Part shown: positions 53,871 through 64,000 of the stretch, in pieces
Position numbering within the stretch: position 1 is the first letter of the stretch
Layout of the letters: each line of letters opens with the position of its first letter
NCBI GenBank assembly: GCA_015345905.1
Contig: JADDTR010000002.1
Location: 1,302,001 to 1,366,000 of the forward strand
Direction: 5' to 3'
DNA length: 64,000 nt
From: Aotearoamyces nothofagi
Taxonomy: Eukaryota > Ascomycota > Leotiomycetes > Leotiales > Tympanidaceae
The notes under the pieces: generated by a model
Database searches by the model: none
What the model was told of the DNA's origin: nothing
Seen by the model: the letters and a program-made list of their open reading frames with translations, nothing else
Made by a program: the position numbers and the translations under genes

Positions 53871-56800
53871 TTATCCCCTCTTCCTGTTCATTTCACTTGC
53901 GTGCCTCAATTTAAACCCGTTACACAATGCTCTCATGTCGGGATATGGGCTCTTCATCAATTCAAAAGCATGAGGAATGACCCTTACAGCCCATGAATTA
54001 ACCTTGGCGTTTTGACCAGCTTTAAAGCAGAGATAGAAGTACCCAGGATGCTTAGGGTCGATGCAGAAAGCGTAAACCGACCGCTTGGGGTTTGCTTCCG
54101 TATAAGTAGTCAACCAACGTTCTATAATTTAATTAGCATTATGTCCAAGTGCTTCTGGAATGACAACTTACCAGTATCAGACTTGCTACCGGATTGATAC
54201 TTCTCGTGCTGCATCATTTCATCCACCTTTCTAGCCATCGCTTTGACGTGGTCTACGATCAATTCATCAAGATCACTGTATGTATATTTGCCACCAATGC
54301 GAAGTGTTCTACCCACCGAGAACTCATTCTCTTTCTGAAGTTCTAGCACATCAATGTGTTGATAGACACCATCTGCCACTTTCCAAGTGATGGCTAGATG
54401 GTCGTTTCCCTTAGAAGAAGGTCGGATGACCGCATCTCCGGGACCTTGCGATCCCAGGTATTCTTCGGCTTGTGTAGAATTGAATGGCCGGAAAAGAGGA
54501 TGCTTGATGACTCTTTGGGTACGGCCAGTTGCTTTGTCTTTTTCTCGAAGCTCCTCCTTATCCTTGTGCTCCTGAACGACGTCCCATTGATCGTCGAGAT
54601 GGTCAAAGCGTCTTCTGAACGGATGCTTCGTTTGCTCTTCCCGCAATGAAAGCTTGGCAGAGAATTCTTGGCGATCGAGCGAAAGAAGCTTGGCTTGTGC
54701 AGTCTGCCCAACAGAAAAGAGACGGGTGATTGGCACATCATTGTTGTCCGTGGCTTCAAACGACTCCACTCTTCCTTCCAAGCCAGAGTCAAGCTTCGCA
54801 ATGATGAAATCATCCTTTACAACCCGGATATTGACTGATACGATCATGCCCTCGCACAAGGAGTCACGAGTCTCTCCAGTAAGCATGGTAAAGGTTTCAT
54901 CTTCCGAGAGAATGGCAAAGTTGCGTCGAAGTTCTTCGTAAGGCTGTTGAAGTTCGGCACGAATGGTTTCCAATGTTGCTCGCTTTCGCTGATTATAGTT
55001 TCGCTCAAGTTGTTCAGCATATTCTTCTAAAATGAGATCATTAACCTTCTCCTGTTCATCATCCTTTATAAGCTTTCGGACAATAGCACCAGGACCACCC
55101 TCATCAACTTCGGCCTTGACATCTTCCTCATCAAGCTCGAGAGCGTCTGCAGCCATCTTTCGGCCAAGTTCGTAATCTTCAGGATGTACTCGGGTATTGT
55201 CGAGATAATCAGACGTTGACATTGTTGGGTCATATTCGATACTTAGGAAACTGGCGCAGTTGTTCCACACCCGTGGGCCCACGACAGGTAATTTGCCACT
55301 GTCAGGGTCTCCAACGAGTTCATCTCGGGTGTTGACTATGCCCCCATTGATATTAATAGCTTTGATCACGCTAGAAGCCTTTCGCGGTCCTAAACCACAG
55401 ATATATGGAAGGAGATTCGCGGTGTAAGCGTCACCGACAGCTTCGTTAATATCTACTCCACAAAGGTTAACCATGTCGACCATCGCCGTCTCAAGTTGTC
55501 TTCGGAGCTTGTCTTCAGGGACAAGCTGTTGGCTCGGGTGGAATGACAGCGATATAATATCATTCCCAAGCGCAGCATATTCCTTCATAGGGTTCTGAAG
55601 GTACCTCGCCAATGCAACACAATACCTAAGCAATGGATGTAGACTTGGGTGGTCGACCGCAGCACGAGGACTGTCTTTGTACAGTCGTGCCACCTCATCA
55701 TTGACAACCACTACTTCCAAGGGTTCGCTACGCATTTCATCGGTCTCCGGATCGTCAAAATCGGCTCCTCGTAAACCTCTGTCAGAAACGAGGTCCTTAA
55801 TGTCTTTGATAAGCTTATTAGTCTCAACCGAGAATCCGCCAATACCCAGGACATCTGGTTTCCTTCTCTGAACAAGTTCCACGAAAGCTTCCCGTGCTGT
55901 TTCATCTCGGGATAAGTTAAGAAATTTGCCGTGCTCTAGAACTCGACCATCTTCCTCTACCCAAGTCCAATAAACGGCATCTCGACTTGGATCACTACTT
56001 CCATTTGACAATGTAAGGACTCGCGGAATGGTGCCTAAGACCATTCCTTTCGGCTTATATGGCGCTTGATCTAGCTTTCTTGAGTATTCTTCACGGCAAG
56101 CCTTCAAAACCTCGGATTCACATTCCGTTCTCATGTTTTCCTTGACGCTCTTGATCATGATCCTCTCCAGCTTAGCAAAGGCAATATCAAGCACTTTTAA
56201 ACGCTCATCGTTCCATGCATCAGCAAGTTCACTGTAGTTGTCGGATGTGAATTCGGAGAGTAGTTGTCTTCGGAATTCTCTTTCTTGCTGTAGGGTGACC
56301 TTAACCTCTATGAGGCCCTCCTCCTCGGCTTTCAACATCTTTAGGAAGAGATCCGGTTTTCGCGCTAGATCAGGGATTGTCAAATTCTTTAGGTATTTCA
56401 ATTCGTAATATTGATGTTGGTCGTCGATTTTCCGTAAACCTTTCTCCGTTCTGTGACAACTAACTGTCCCCATTCCGAAGTAGTTCATTCGGAAATGCTT
56501 TCGCATCCTCGGGCTCATGACCATCTCCTCTGCGAACATTTGTCTTGCTGCCAGCAGCACTTGATCACCTGTGCTGAACTCTCCTTCACTTGTTAATGTG
56601 TCAGCTAGATCGATAGGACTGGTCGAGGGATCCTCAGTATATTGCTTTCGTCCCTCGCGTAGAGCGTTTTGAGCGACCTGATCGGCTGTTATACCGTAGG
56701 CTTTAACGAGGCTGTAAGCGACTCCTTTGCGAACCCGCTCGAATATTGATGATCTACCCCCAGGTCGGCGTTGAGTTTCCTTCGTATTACCATCGGTAGC

Positions 56801-58299
56801 AGCAAGATCCTTAATCTGTGAAGAATAAGTAAAGTAAAGGTAATCTTGAATGTCTTGCAGTTCCTCCATCGTTGCAGCCACCGGTAGCATCTCTTCGAAC
56901 ATTTCGTCTTCAATACCAGTAACAACCTTCAAATTATCGAATGTCTTTTCCAATGTGTTGCGCTTGTCGATAAGAGCTCGGAATTTCAAATCGAGTTCTA
57001 GAATGCGCCATAGATCATCCTGATTCAAAAGTTTTTCTGCACTGACGTAGTACTCTGGCTGGTCTGGGTTGTCTGGATCAGGTGCAACTCTCGTCTTCTT
57101 AGCATGGATAAGATAATCCTTGCGGTGTTGGAAAACGTATGGTACCTCGACCTCGTCCACAACAAAGAATTCTAGAACTTTGCCAATAGCCCGCTGAAAT
57201 GGTCCTTGTAAGTCGCTTCCTGGTAGCTGTTGACGTTTCTTTGGCCAGATGAGCTTGGTAATCCAATGTGCTTCCTCCCTGAACTGGTCGTCACTGATTT
57301 GTACGTGCTTGTATGGTTTCCGGTCGAGTTGGAAGCGCTCTGGTTCATCAGCCCAGCGAATCTGATTATCTTCGTCGGTGAGGAGCTTTTCTGCCAACTG
57401 TGATGGTTCAAAGACATCTTTCAGTTCCAATTGCTGCTCTCCAGTCTCATGCATTTCTGCTTCCTCCTCCAACGCAAGAGCCCAATCATATTCTTCTCCG
57501 TTACCAAAAATGGCTTCCATGTCATCCAATGCATCCTTATCCAGACCGCTAGCTTCTGCACCTCCAGAGCCAATATATGCGCGCTCTCGTGGCCGAGCAA
57601 CTTCCATTTCCTCCTGATGGCGTAGCCGCTCGTCTTCATCTTCGAGGTCGTCTTCCTCGATGAAATCCGCGAATTCATCGAGATTTCGATGATCAGGTCG
57701 AAGCGGGTGGCGTGGCCCTTCATCGAACTTGGGGGTGTCGGCATCTTCATCTGAAAATATTTCATCTAGCCCACGCTCTCTGTCCCGGTCGTCCTCATCT
57801 CTGTGCCCACGCTTAAGACGCTTGAGCTTAGGCTACATTTGTTAGAATATTCCACCAGCAATTGTATCATAGGTGCATACCTGAGTAGTAGTCTTGCGCT
57901 CCCACTCTGGATTCGCCTCTCCGATAAGGTCAAGATCCTCTTCATCGAGCACAGCTTCTTCCTCCTCCCGTTCGGCTCTCCGACGTTTCTTGTCCTTCTT
58001 GCGGCGCCGCTCTCGCTCTTCTGGCTCTTCATCTTCGTCGTCAATGATGAACCCTTCTCGAACCTGGCCTGTGAGTCAGTAGCTGCAAGCCCAAACTCAA
58101 AGCTATATACTGGATTGAGACATACCGCACGAGCTGCTTCCTCGTCATCATCATCCTCTTCTTCTTCACTAGAATCATCCAGGTCGCCATTGTCAATGTC
58201 CTTCCTAGGCCGCACTTCGCCGGTCTCTTCATCGAAGGAGTCATCGTTCTCTTCGTCGTCCAACTCGGCCTCCCCTTGGATCAGGTCTTGCATGCTCAT
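53871..58299 (-). CDS. SPT6: SPT6, transcription elongation factor and histone chaperone
   Basis: Four exons, 58126-58299, 57881-58063, 54172-57832 and 53871-54121, give 1422 residues (yeast 1451). Introns are 48-62 nt with GTATGT, GTATGC and GTAAGT donors, all in frame. Spt6 travels with RNA polymerase II, keeps nucleosomes in place and binds Spn1 and the polymerase linker. In order: a strongly acidic N terminus ([14 protein letters not shown], then [11 protein letters not shown]); the helix-turn-helix/death-like and YqgF (RNase H-like) core with [15 protein letters not shown]; HhH motifs ([21 protein letters not shown]); an S1 RNA-binding domain ([20 protein letters not shown]); and tandem SH2 domains, the second completed by the last exon ([10 protein letters not shown]). 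Confidence 0.97.
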
Positions 58300-59359
58300 G
58301 ATGGGCAACTTTGCAAGATGACTGATGTAAAAGAAGAGGAGAAATCTGGCGGCTAAGAGAAGATGAACTAAGAAGGTTTGATGCGCGACAGCGATGTGGA
58401 GGTAAGAAAGTGACTGCCTGCTGCCTCGCCCATGAAATAATTGGCGCGACGTTCAGTATTCACCAAAAGCTTGTCGCGATTTGGCGAGTAGGTCACGTGC
58501 GAGCTCACAGCTGCTGCAATTCAGCCATTGCTACCGAGTGCCTTAAGGTACCAACGGTCAAGCCGGCCAGGGTCAAAGGGCACTAAAAGCTGGCGTGAGA
58601 GTCTAATCGGCACCCCACCAAGACTACCTGAAATCCACGTTGCTGCCCAAGAGCTCGACGTCGACCTCAGGGCAGGTCAGGAACCTTCAGCGTGAAGGAA
58701 ATTCATAAAGATACATGTATTCTTGTGGGAGACCATCAGTCCATTATTATTCTACTGAAACCGCGATCGGCTTCTAGGGCTTGTAGTCTGAAGGTCAAGT
58801 TCTGATCTATCCGCCAATCATGCCCGTTTCTCCGTAAAGCTAAAACAACTGAGACGTAGAGCTTGGTCCCAGTGGTTTTCAATGTAAAGACTACAGTGGT
58901 GATTCGTAATTCATGCCCCTTTCTACGCGTCTTCATCTTCACTTGATATTGAGAGTGTCTGGCTTTATAAGGCGACATTCCCCTTAGACGCCCGCATCTG
59001 CACGCTCTATTTATGCACGAGGCTGCCATTCGCATATTCGTTCACCTAAGCGCCATCGCCAATCTGCGGCCACCCAGCAAGCAACCTCAAACCATATCAG
59101 GAGCTACATCAGCGAAGTCGAAGAAGCTGCCAAAGTGTGCTCACTGTGACATATACGACAACACACAATCGGCATCTTGCATTAAAAACAAGTTCTAGCT
59201 GCGCGACTTGAAAGCACGGTGCTCCGATCTAACACGGTGTTACTGACCTGATTCTCGATAACGCTCGATCTTCTGCTGAATTACAGGAAGCGGGGTTAGC
59301 ATTCTGCGAGTTTATACCGAGCGTCTGCTCGTCGCCATCTTCGCAGCGGACTAGTTGTC
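58300..59359. promoter_or_regulatory. Divergent promoter region SPT6 / MAPKK
   Basis: About 1.06 kb. A CACGTG lies at 58494-58499, about 195 bp upstream of the SPT6 ATG. No additional gene is supported; open frames at 58.7-59.2 kb lack family features. Confidence 0.5.
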
Positions 59360-61148
59360 ATGTCGGAAGGCTTTGGTGCGCGTACGCTCAAGCGGAAGAA
59401 CGTGAAAGGTCTTGCCCTGAACGCACCATCCCCGCGAAATCTTGCACCTTTAGACAGCGACCAACAAATACCCGGTGGCCCAGACGGCTCCGATGGGCCT
59501 CACGGTCGGACGGCACAACTAGAGATCGGAATTGAATACAAGCTCGACTTAAAGCGGGAGGATCTAGAGGTTCTCAAAGAGCTCGGCAGTGGGAATGGAG
59601 GGACCGTTAGCAAAGTGAGGCATGTTGCGACGGGGACAATAATGGCTAGAAAGGTATTTATTGACCTAACTGTGGAGTACTACTATTGGATCTGACATTC
59701 CTTTCTGTAGGTCATTCACGTGGAAGCCAAGAAGGAGATCCGGCGAAGGATTGTTCGAGAGCTACACATCATGCACGAATGCAACTCTGACTACATAGTC
59801 AACTTCTACGGCGCTTTCCTCAGCGACAATAACGATGTCATAATGTGCATGGAATACATGGATGTTGGGTAAGTCAATATAGCCTTGACATTCTATTCAC
59901 AACTGACACTCGAGGCAGCGCTTTAGATAGAGTCTCCCGCGATTTCGGTCCTGTCCGAGTCGATGTTCTTGGAAAGATTGCAGAGGCAACACTTGGCGGA
60001 CTCACATACCTTTATACCAAGCATCATATCATGCATCGTGATATCAAACCATCTAATATCCTTGTCAATTCAAGGGGCTTTATCAAGCTTTGCGATTTCG
60101 GTGTTTCAGGGGAGCTGGTCAACTCGGTTGCAGATACCTTCGTAGGAACTTCAACATACATGGCACCGGAAAGAATTCAGGGCGAGAAATATACCGTCAA
60201 GTCAGATGTTTGGAGTTTCGGACTGTCAATCATGGAGTTAGCAATTGGCAAATTTCCGTTTGATGCTAGTGAGCATCTGTCAGACGGGGATGGAGCTCCT
60301 GCAGGCATCTTGGATCTTTTACAACAGATCGTGCATGAGCCAGCTCCAAGACTTCCGAAAAGTGACGCATTTCCCCAAATATTGGAGGATATGATTCAAA
60401 AGTGCATGGCTAAGCAGCCGGCTGAGCGCCCTACGCCTCAAGAGCTATTCGTAAGTAGATTCGTTTTTCAAACTGTATCATATACTGATATCATATATAG
60501 GAGCGTGAACCATTTGTTCAGGCCGCCAAGAGGACACCAGTTGACCTTCAGGAGTGGGCCGTAGGCCTTATGGAGAAGCACAATCGGAAATCTCATTTGG
60601 CACCTCAACTGTCTCCAGGAACGCAAGACCTACTCCGCAGTAGTGACTCACCCACAGCCAGAAATCCTTCGTCTCCAGAGATTCTAAGGACACCAACATC
60701 AAGCACTGGCGATATTCCTATCAGCGGTGGTGATGTCCGGTCTGCTATCATTTCTCCACGCGAGCAAGTCGTCAACAGTATCAATGCTGCCAGATCCCCA
60801 ACAAAGAATGGTACTAGCAGTCTTGGTCGAGCTGGTGGCGCCGCCTTCCACCCTGGAATTGCTCGAGTCGTGACAACAAATTCGATTCCGAAAGTCACCA
60901 CTGTCAATGCCCCAGACCATAGTGGCACCGGCGGATCCTCAAGTGCGAATGCTGCAACCTTCAGTCACACATTACCGATACGACCAGCCCCCCCTGCAGG
61001 ACCTTTACAACCTCCACCAGTACCAAGAAAGGAAGTTGGCACAGGAGAGAGCCGTAGACAAGCCACATTTGGATTGCCCCCACCGGTGTCTAACTCATCC
61101 TATGGTTCACAATACCCTTCTAATACTAGCGGTCCAGGGGCATATTGA
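59360..61148 (+). CDS. MAP kinase kinase of the pheromone/invasive growth type (Ste7-like)
   Basis: Four exons, 59360-59653, 59711-59868, 59919-60450 and 60501-61148, give 543 residues. The introns are about 50-57 nt, all in frame. The N terminus has a basic-hydrophobic docking site, LKRKNVKGLAL (residues 10-20), as used by MAPKKs to hold their MAPK. Kinase domain from about 65: LGSGNGGTVSKV, the lysine in ARKVIHVEAKKE, IMHRDIKPSNILVN, DFGVSGELVNSVADTFVGTS with the activating S-x-x-x-T, and GTSTYMAPER. A Ser/Pro-rich tail of about 190 residues follows, with polyproline PPPVPRK. By similarity it acts between a Ste11-type MAPKKK and a Fus3/Kss1-type MAPK; the pathway placement is inferred. Confidence 0.95.
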
Positions 61149-63814
61149 ACTGCTCCCGCCATAAAACCATCATAACATATCTACTAGCGTTAATGCTCCG
61201 AAAACAAGCCCCTCCATCCAGCATCTTTCGGCGCGATCCCGTACTTTCACTCATTTCCTCATCTCGCAGGCCTCTCGTGGGACCCATGCAACCCCCTAAG
61301 GCGATATGGACCTCGATTCCGTTATGTGTGTGTAGTTAAGCAACTTTGGGCGTTTCAGTCAGTAGATAGAGCAGTACCAACCAAGGCTTCAAGTCTACAA
61401 TGGAATTATTTCAATCATGGACGCCTTCCAATGAGGCTTTCCAATGCTGGCGTTTACGCAAATAATGGACCCGGTAATATGACTGAAGTTGATACCTTTT
61501 TCTAAAGTAAATGCTGTTGGTTGGAACTATAATATACCAAATCACACATAACCATGGCAGTTCAGAATTTCCTTGACCGTGCTGTCATCGTGCTCAACAC
61601 TAATGGGCGTGGTGAAGTAGTCAGGTAACTAGCATAGACAGATTCTCACTTTACCTTTCCAGCCGGCATGGGTCAGAGAAAGTAAACGAAGCGGCAGGGC
61701 ATTGTACAGTGAGATGGAGTTGAACGGCACTACACACATGGGGAAGTTTCTTTCGTCAAGTTCGTGCTGTCATATTACATTACTGACGAGATGGATGGGT
61801 GGGCTTCTTTTTGCTTGATTCTGACGGCCTTGTTGTTGTTGTTGTTGTGTTCTGGCCTCGGCTCTTTTAGACGACACGGATGACAGCTCGCTTGTTGAAG
61901 CAGAGCAGAGCGCAGATGAGGAGAGATTGATATATCTCGGAATCTCCGGCCGGGACGATGGCTGGTCGTGCGTTGCGTGCTTTGGGGAGGGCTATATTTA
62001 CCTCTTCTCCCTACTCTAAACGCGAAGACACAAAGCCAAAGTGGCATTCTGCGGGCTGCCAGCCGCCCACATTCCGGACTTGCATAATCGATAAAGACTT
62101 TTACGGAGTGCTAGTGAAGACAGACCCGAGCTCATCGTGTAAATGGAGCCGATGCTTCACAGCGCTGAAACTACTGTAGATTTGTGGTCGCGGGCCGGAT
62201 GCTTCGTCGCGACGGGCCATATATGTGCTGCGCCGCAGCAGAGATTTGCCTGTCTACCTGTCTGTCTACCTGTCTGTCTACCTGTCTGTCTACCTGTCTG
62301 TCTGTCTGGATGAAATCACCACAGCAACGTGATGTTTTCCCGAAGCTATCGTGAGCTCCCCTGGCGACGGCCCTGCTGCACCGAGCCGCTGCGGCAGCAA
62401 CCAGCTAGCCTACCGAAAACGCAGCCTTGGTATTGGGGCGGGTCGTCCGCTGCTGCTCGTTAGCACGCATGCAAACCTGGTCGCATGGCCGATTGCCCCA
62501 GGGACCCGAAAACAAGCACGGAAGAACAAGGGCGGGAGCAGCTATGCACTGTATGTATTTGCACCCAAGCTTCTTATAGAGCCCTGCGCGCGGCTGGAGT
62601 CGAGACGACAGAGATGTAATATACAGTAATATACAGTCATATACAGGAAAACTGGCTCGCCGTCGCCGTCGAGAGGTGTGCAGTAGCGGGGGCTGCAGGA
62701 CGCAGGACCAGGACGCAGGACCAGGACAGAGAGGCCGCAGGATGCAGGAAGAGGCACGGCGAGTCGGCTGCGCAGTCCAGCACCTGGATTGCCCGACTGG
62801 CTGGCCGAGGCGTGCGAGGGGACGAATGCCGTGCGAACACGCAGCGCCATGCCCATGCCCATGCCCGCAGCCGCAGCCGCCACTCTCGCTGCGCATCGTA
62901 AGATCCTCGAGCGCTGTGCGTGTCTGCTGGCGTGCCTGCTGGAGCGTCTGCTGGGGAGGCTGTTGGAGTGCTGTGCACCACTGCCATGGGCGGCAGACGG
63001 CTGCGACAGTGCGACCTCCAGCACCAGAGATACCGTACAGCACTGCACCGTACGTGCCGTGCAGCCGCCTGTGCTCGCCTCTGCTCCGTTTGGAGCTGGC
63101 CGGCGGCGGCTGGAGCTGTTACCATGGCTTTGTGAGTTAGTGGCCGCCGATAGCCAGCAAGTGGAGAGGCGCTCCCGGAGCTCTATATCGGGTCCACAAA
63201 GTAAACATTGAGCTGCACAGGTACCGCACTGTATGTACTGTACTGCACTCTATATGCCAGGTTGCACTGCACGCACAGAGACACCCCGACGCTGACATGG
63301 GAGCAAGACCAAGACTCGCACCCCTCTGAATTCACCCGAGCCTTTTGTGATATTCCATTCCAGCTGCAGCCAAGTCGCTCAATTGGCTGTCCTGTCCGTC
63401 CCGTCGCAGCACCCGCGCTTCTGCCCACTGATTCGCTCCCACAATCAACAACTTGGACAACGCAGCACTCCGGCAGCCACACGCAACAGCAATTCATAAC
63501 AACCGCCAGAGCTCGTTGTGTCCGTTGTATACGGCATCCTGGACGGCCGCCTGCAATACAATCCCCTGATACTCTATCTACCTGCTACGATCCTCTCGCG
63601 GTCTTTCCGGCGCAGCCATACGGCGCCCTGTAGAGAGGCTGGGAACCCGCAATCCTCCACCCCGGCATTCCTCGATCTGTCCGTGGGCCTCCGTTCGCAG
63701 TAGCCAAATTCCAGCCTTTGCAACGGCCAGGTCTCTCTCATTGGCCTGTGGGATTCTATCATCTCACTGATGTATCTCCCGACTCTCTAATACATTCTTG
63801 AGCTGTCCAGCGCC
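61149..63814. other. Long intergenic or leader region with microsatellites
   Basis: About 2.7 kb without a supported gene. GC-rich, repeat-driven open frames overlap on both strands at 62.3-63.6 kb. It may contain a long 5' leader of the gene starting at 63815. Confidence 0.45.
62249..62308. repeat. CTGTCTAC/CTGT microsatellite
   Basis: Interleaved TGTCTACC and TGTC units, about 60 bp of nearly perfect tandem repeat. Confidence 0.9.
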
Positions 63815-64000
63815 ATGGGTGTGGAGTCGAGGAAAGCACCGCCTTTACCAGCGCCAACCGACACCGACACCTTATCCAGCCCAGGCACCGAGCTTGCGAC
63901 CGAGGTCTCCAGAGTCACAGACAAGACGTCCTACTCGCTGCCGGAAGACGGCAGTCCGGTTACGATATCGACGAGGCGGAAGAAGGAGGGCGAGAGTCTT
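63815..64000 (+). CDS. N-terminal part of an unrecognised gene, cut by the window edge
   Basis: An ATG in a strong context (GCGCCATGG) opens a frame of 62 codons to the end of the window. It reads MGVESRKAPPLPAPTDTDTL, then VTDKTSYSLPEDGSPVTIST and RRKKEGESL. The Pro/Thr-rich, charged composition suggests a disordered N terminus. I cannot assign a family. The frame is open with no stop or clear donor before the edge. Confidence 0.65.
   Translation, partial: MGVESRKAPPLPAPTDTDTLSSPGTELATEVSRVTDKTSYSLPEDGSPVTISTRRKKEGESL

Noticed and set aside
62405-63211. Frames of 140-212 codons on both strands in GC-rich DNA
   Set aside because: Open frames on opposite strands over the same bases come from high GC and repeats. 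Ala/Arg/Cys/Pro-rich composition shows no domain.

Overview
The window reads as nuclear DNA of a filamentous ascomycete (Pezizomycotina). Genes are interrupted by short introns of about 40-100 nt with GTAAGT/GTATGT-like donors, CTAAC/CTAAT branch sites and TAG/CAG acceptors, and they lie alternately on both strands. The conserved set (Get3, 5-hydroxyisourate hydrolase, Cdt1, Mbf1, Osh3, Rsm24/mS35, Alg13, Sub1, a PXA-PX sorting nexin, Atg7, Mpe1, ornithine decarboxylase antizyme, yippee, dCMP deaminase, an AtfA-type bZIP, Spt6, a Ste7-type MAPKK) is fungal housekeeping. Protein style loosely suggests Leotiomycetes, but the species cannot be named from this alone. I saw no rRNA, tRNA, CRISPR array or intact mobile element. 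Exon joins below were made by hand and keep the reading frame throughout.

Layout. 0.6-12 kb: ORP1-like protein (+), GET3 (-), HIU hydrolase (+), MOSC protein (-), CDT1-like (+), MBF1 (-), DUF1365 membrane protein (+). 13.6-30 kb: OSH3-like lipid transfer protein (+), tail-anchored fatty aldehyde dehydrogenase (-), RSM24 (-), ALG13 (+), SUB1 (-), sorting nexin (+), ATG7 (-). 31-37 kb: MPE1/RBBP6 (+), antizyme (-), yippee-like (+). 37.2-38.9 kb: a gene-free stretch holding decayed, inverted copies of one module. 39-47 kb: small unknown protein (-), DCD1 (+), AtfA-like bZIP (-), GST-fold protein (-). 49-53.9 kb: a gene-poor tract with simple repeats and a diverged roughly 240-bp repeat family. 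53.9-61.1 kb: SPT6 (-) and a Ste7-type MAPKK (+) from a shared upstream region. The right edge holds the first 62 codons of an unrecognised gene.

Most neighbours are functionally unrelated and no secondary-metabolite or other dedicated cluster is present. The most instructive locus is the antizyme gene at 34.1-35.1 kb. It can be read only with a non-canonical GC-AG intron followed by a +1 ribosomal frameshift at TCC-TGA, and the shift site sits in one arm of a perfect 8-bp inverted repeat. Other regulatory signals: a perfect CRE palindrome (TGACGTCA) upstream of the AtfA-type gene, suggesting autoregulation, and WCGCGW (MCB-like) groups upstream of the two S-phase genes CDT1 and DCD1. The repeat family at 52.5-53.5 kb is the main structure no gene explains.
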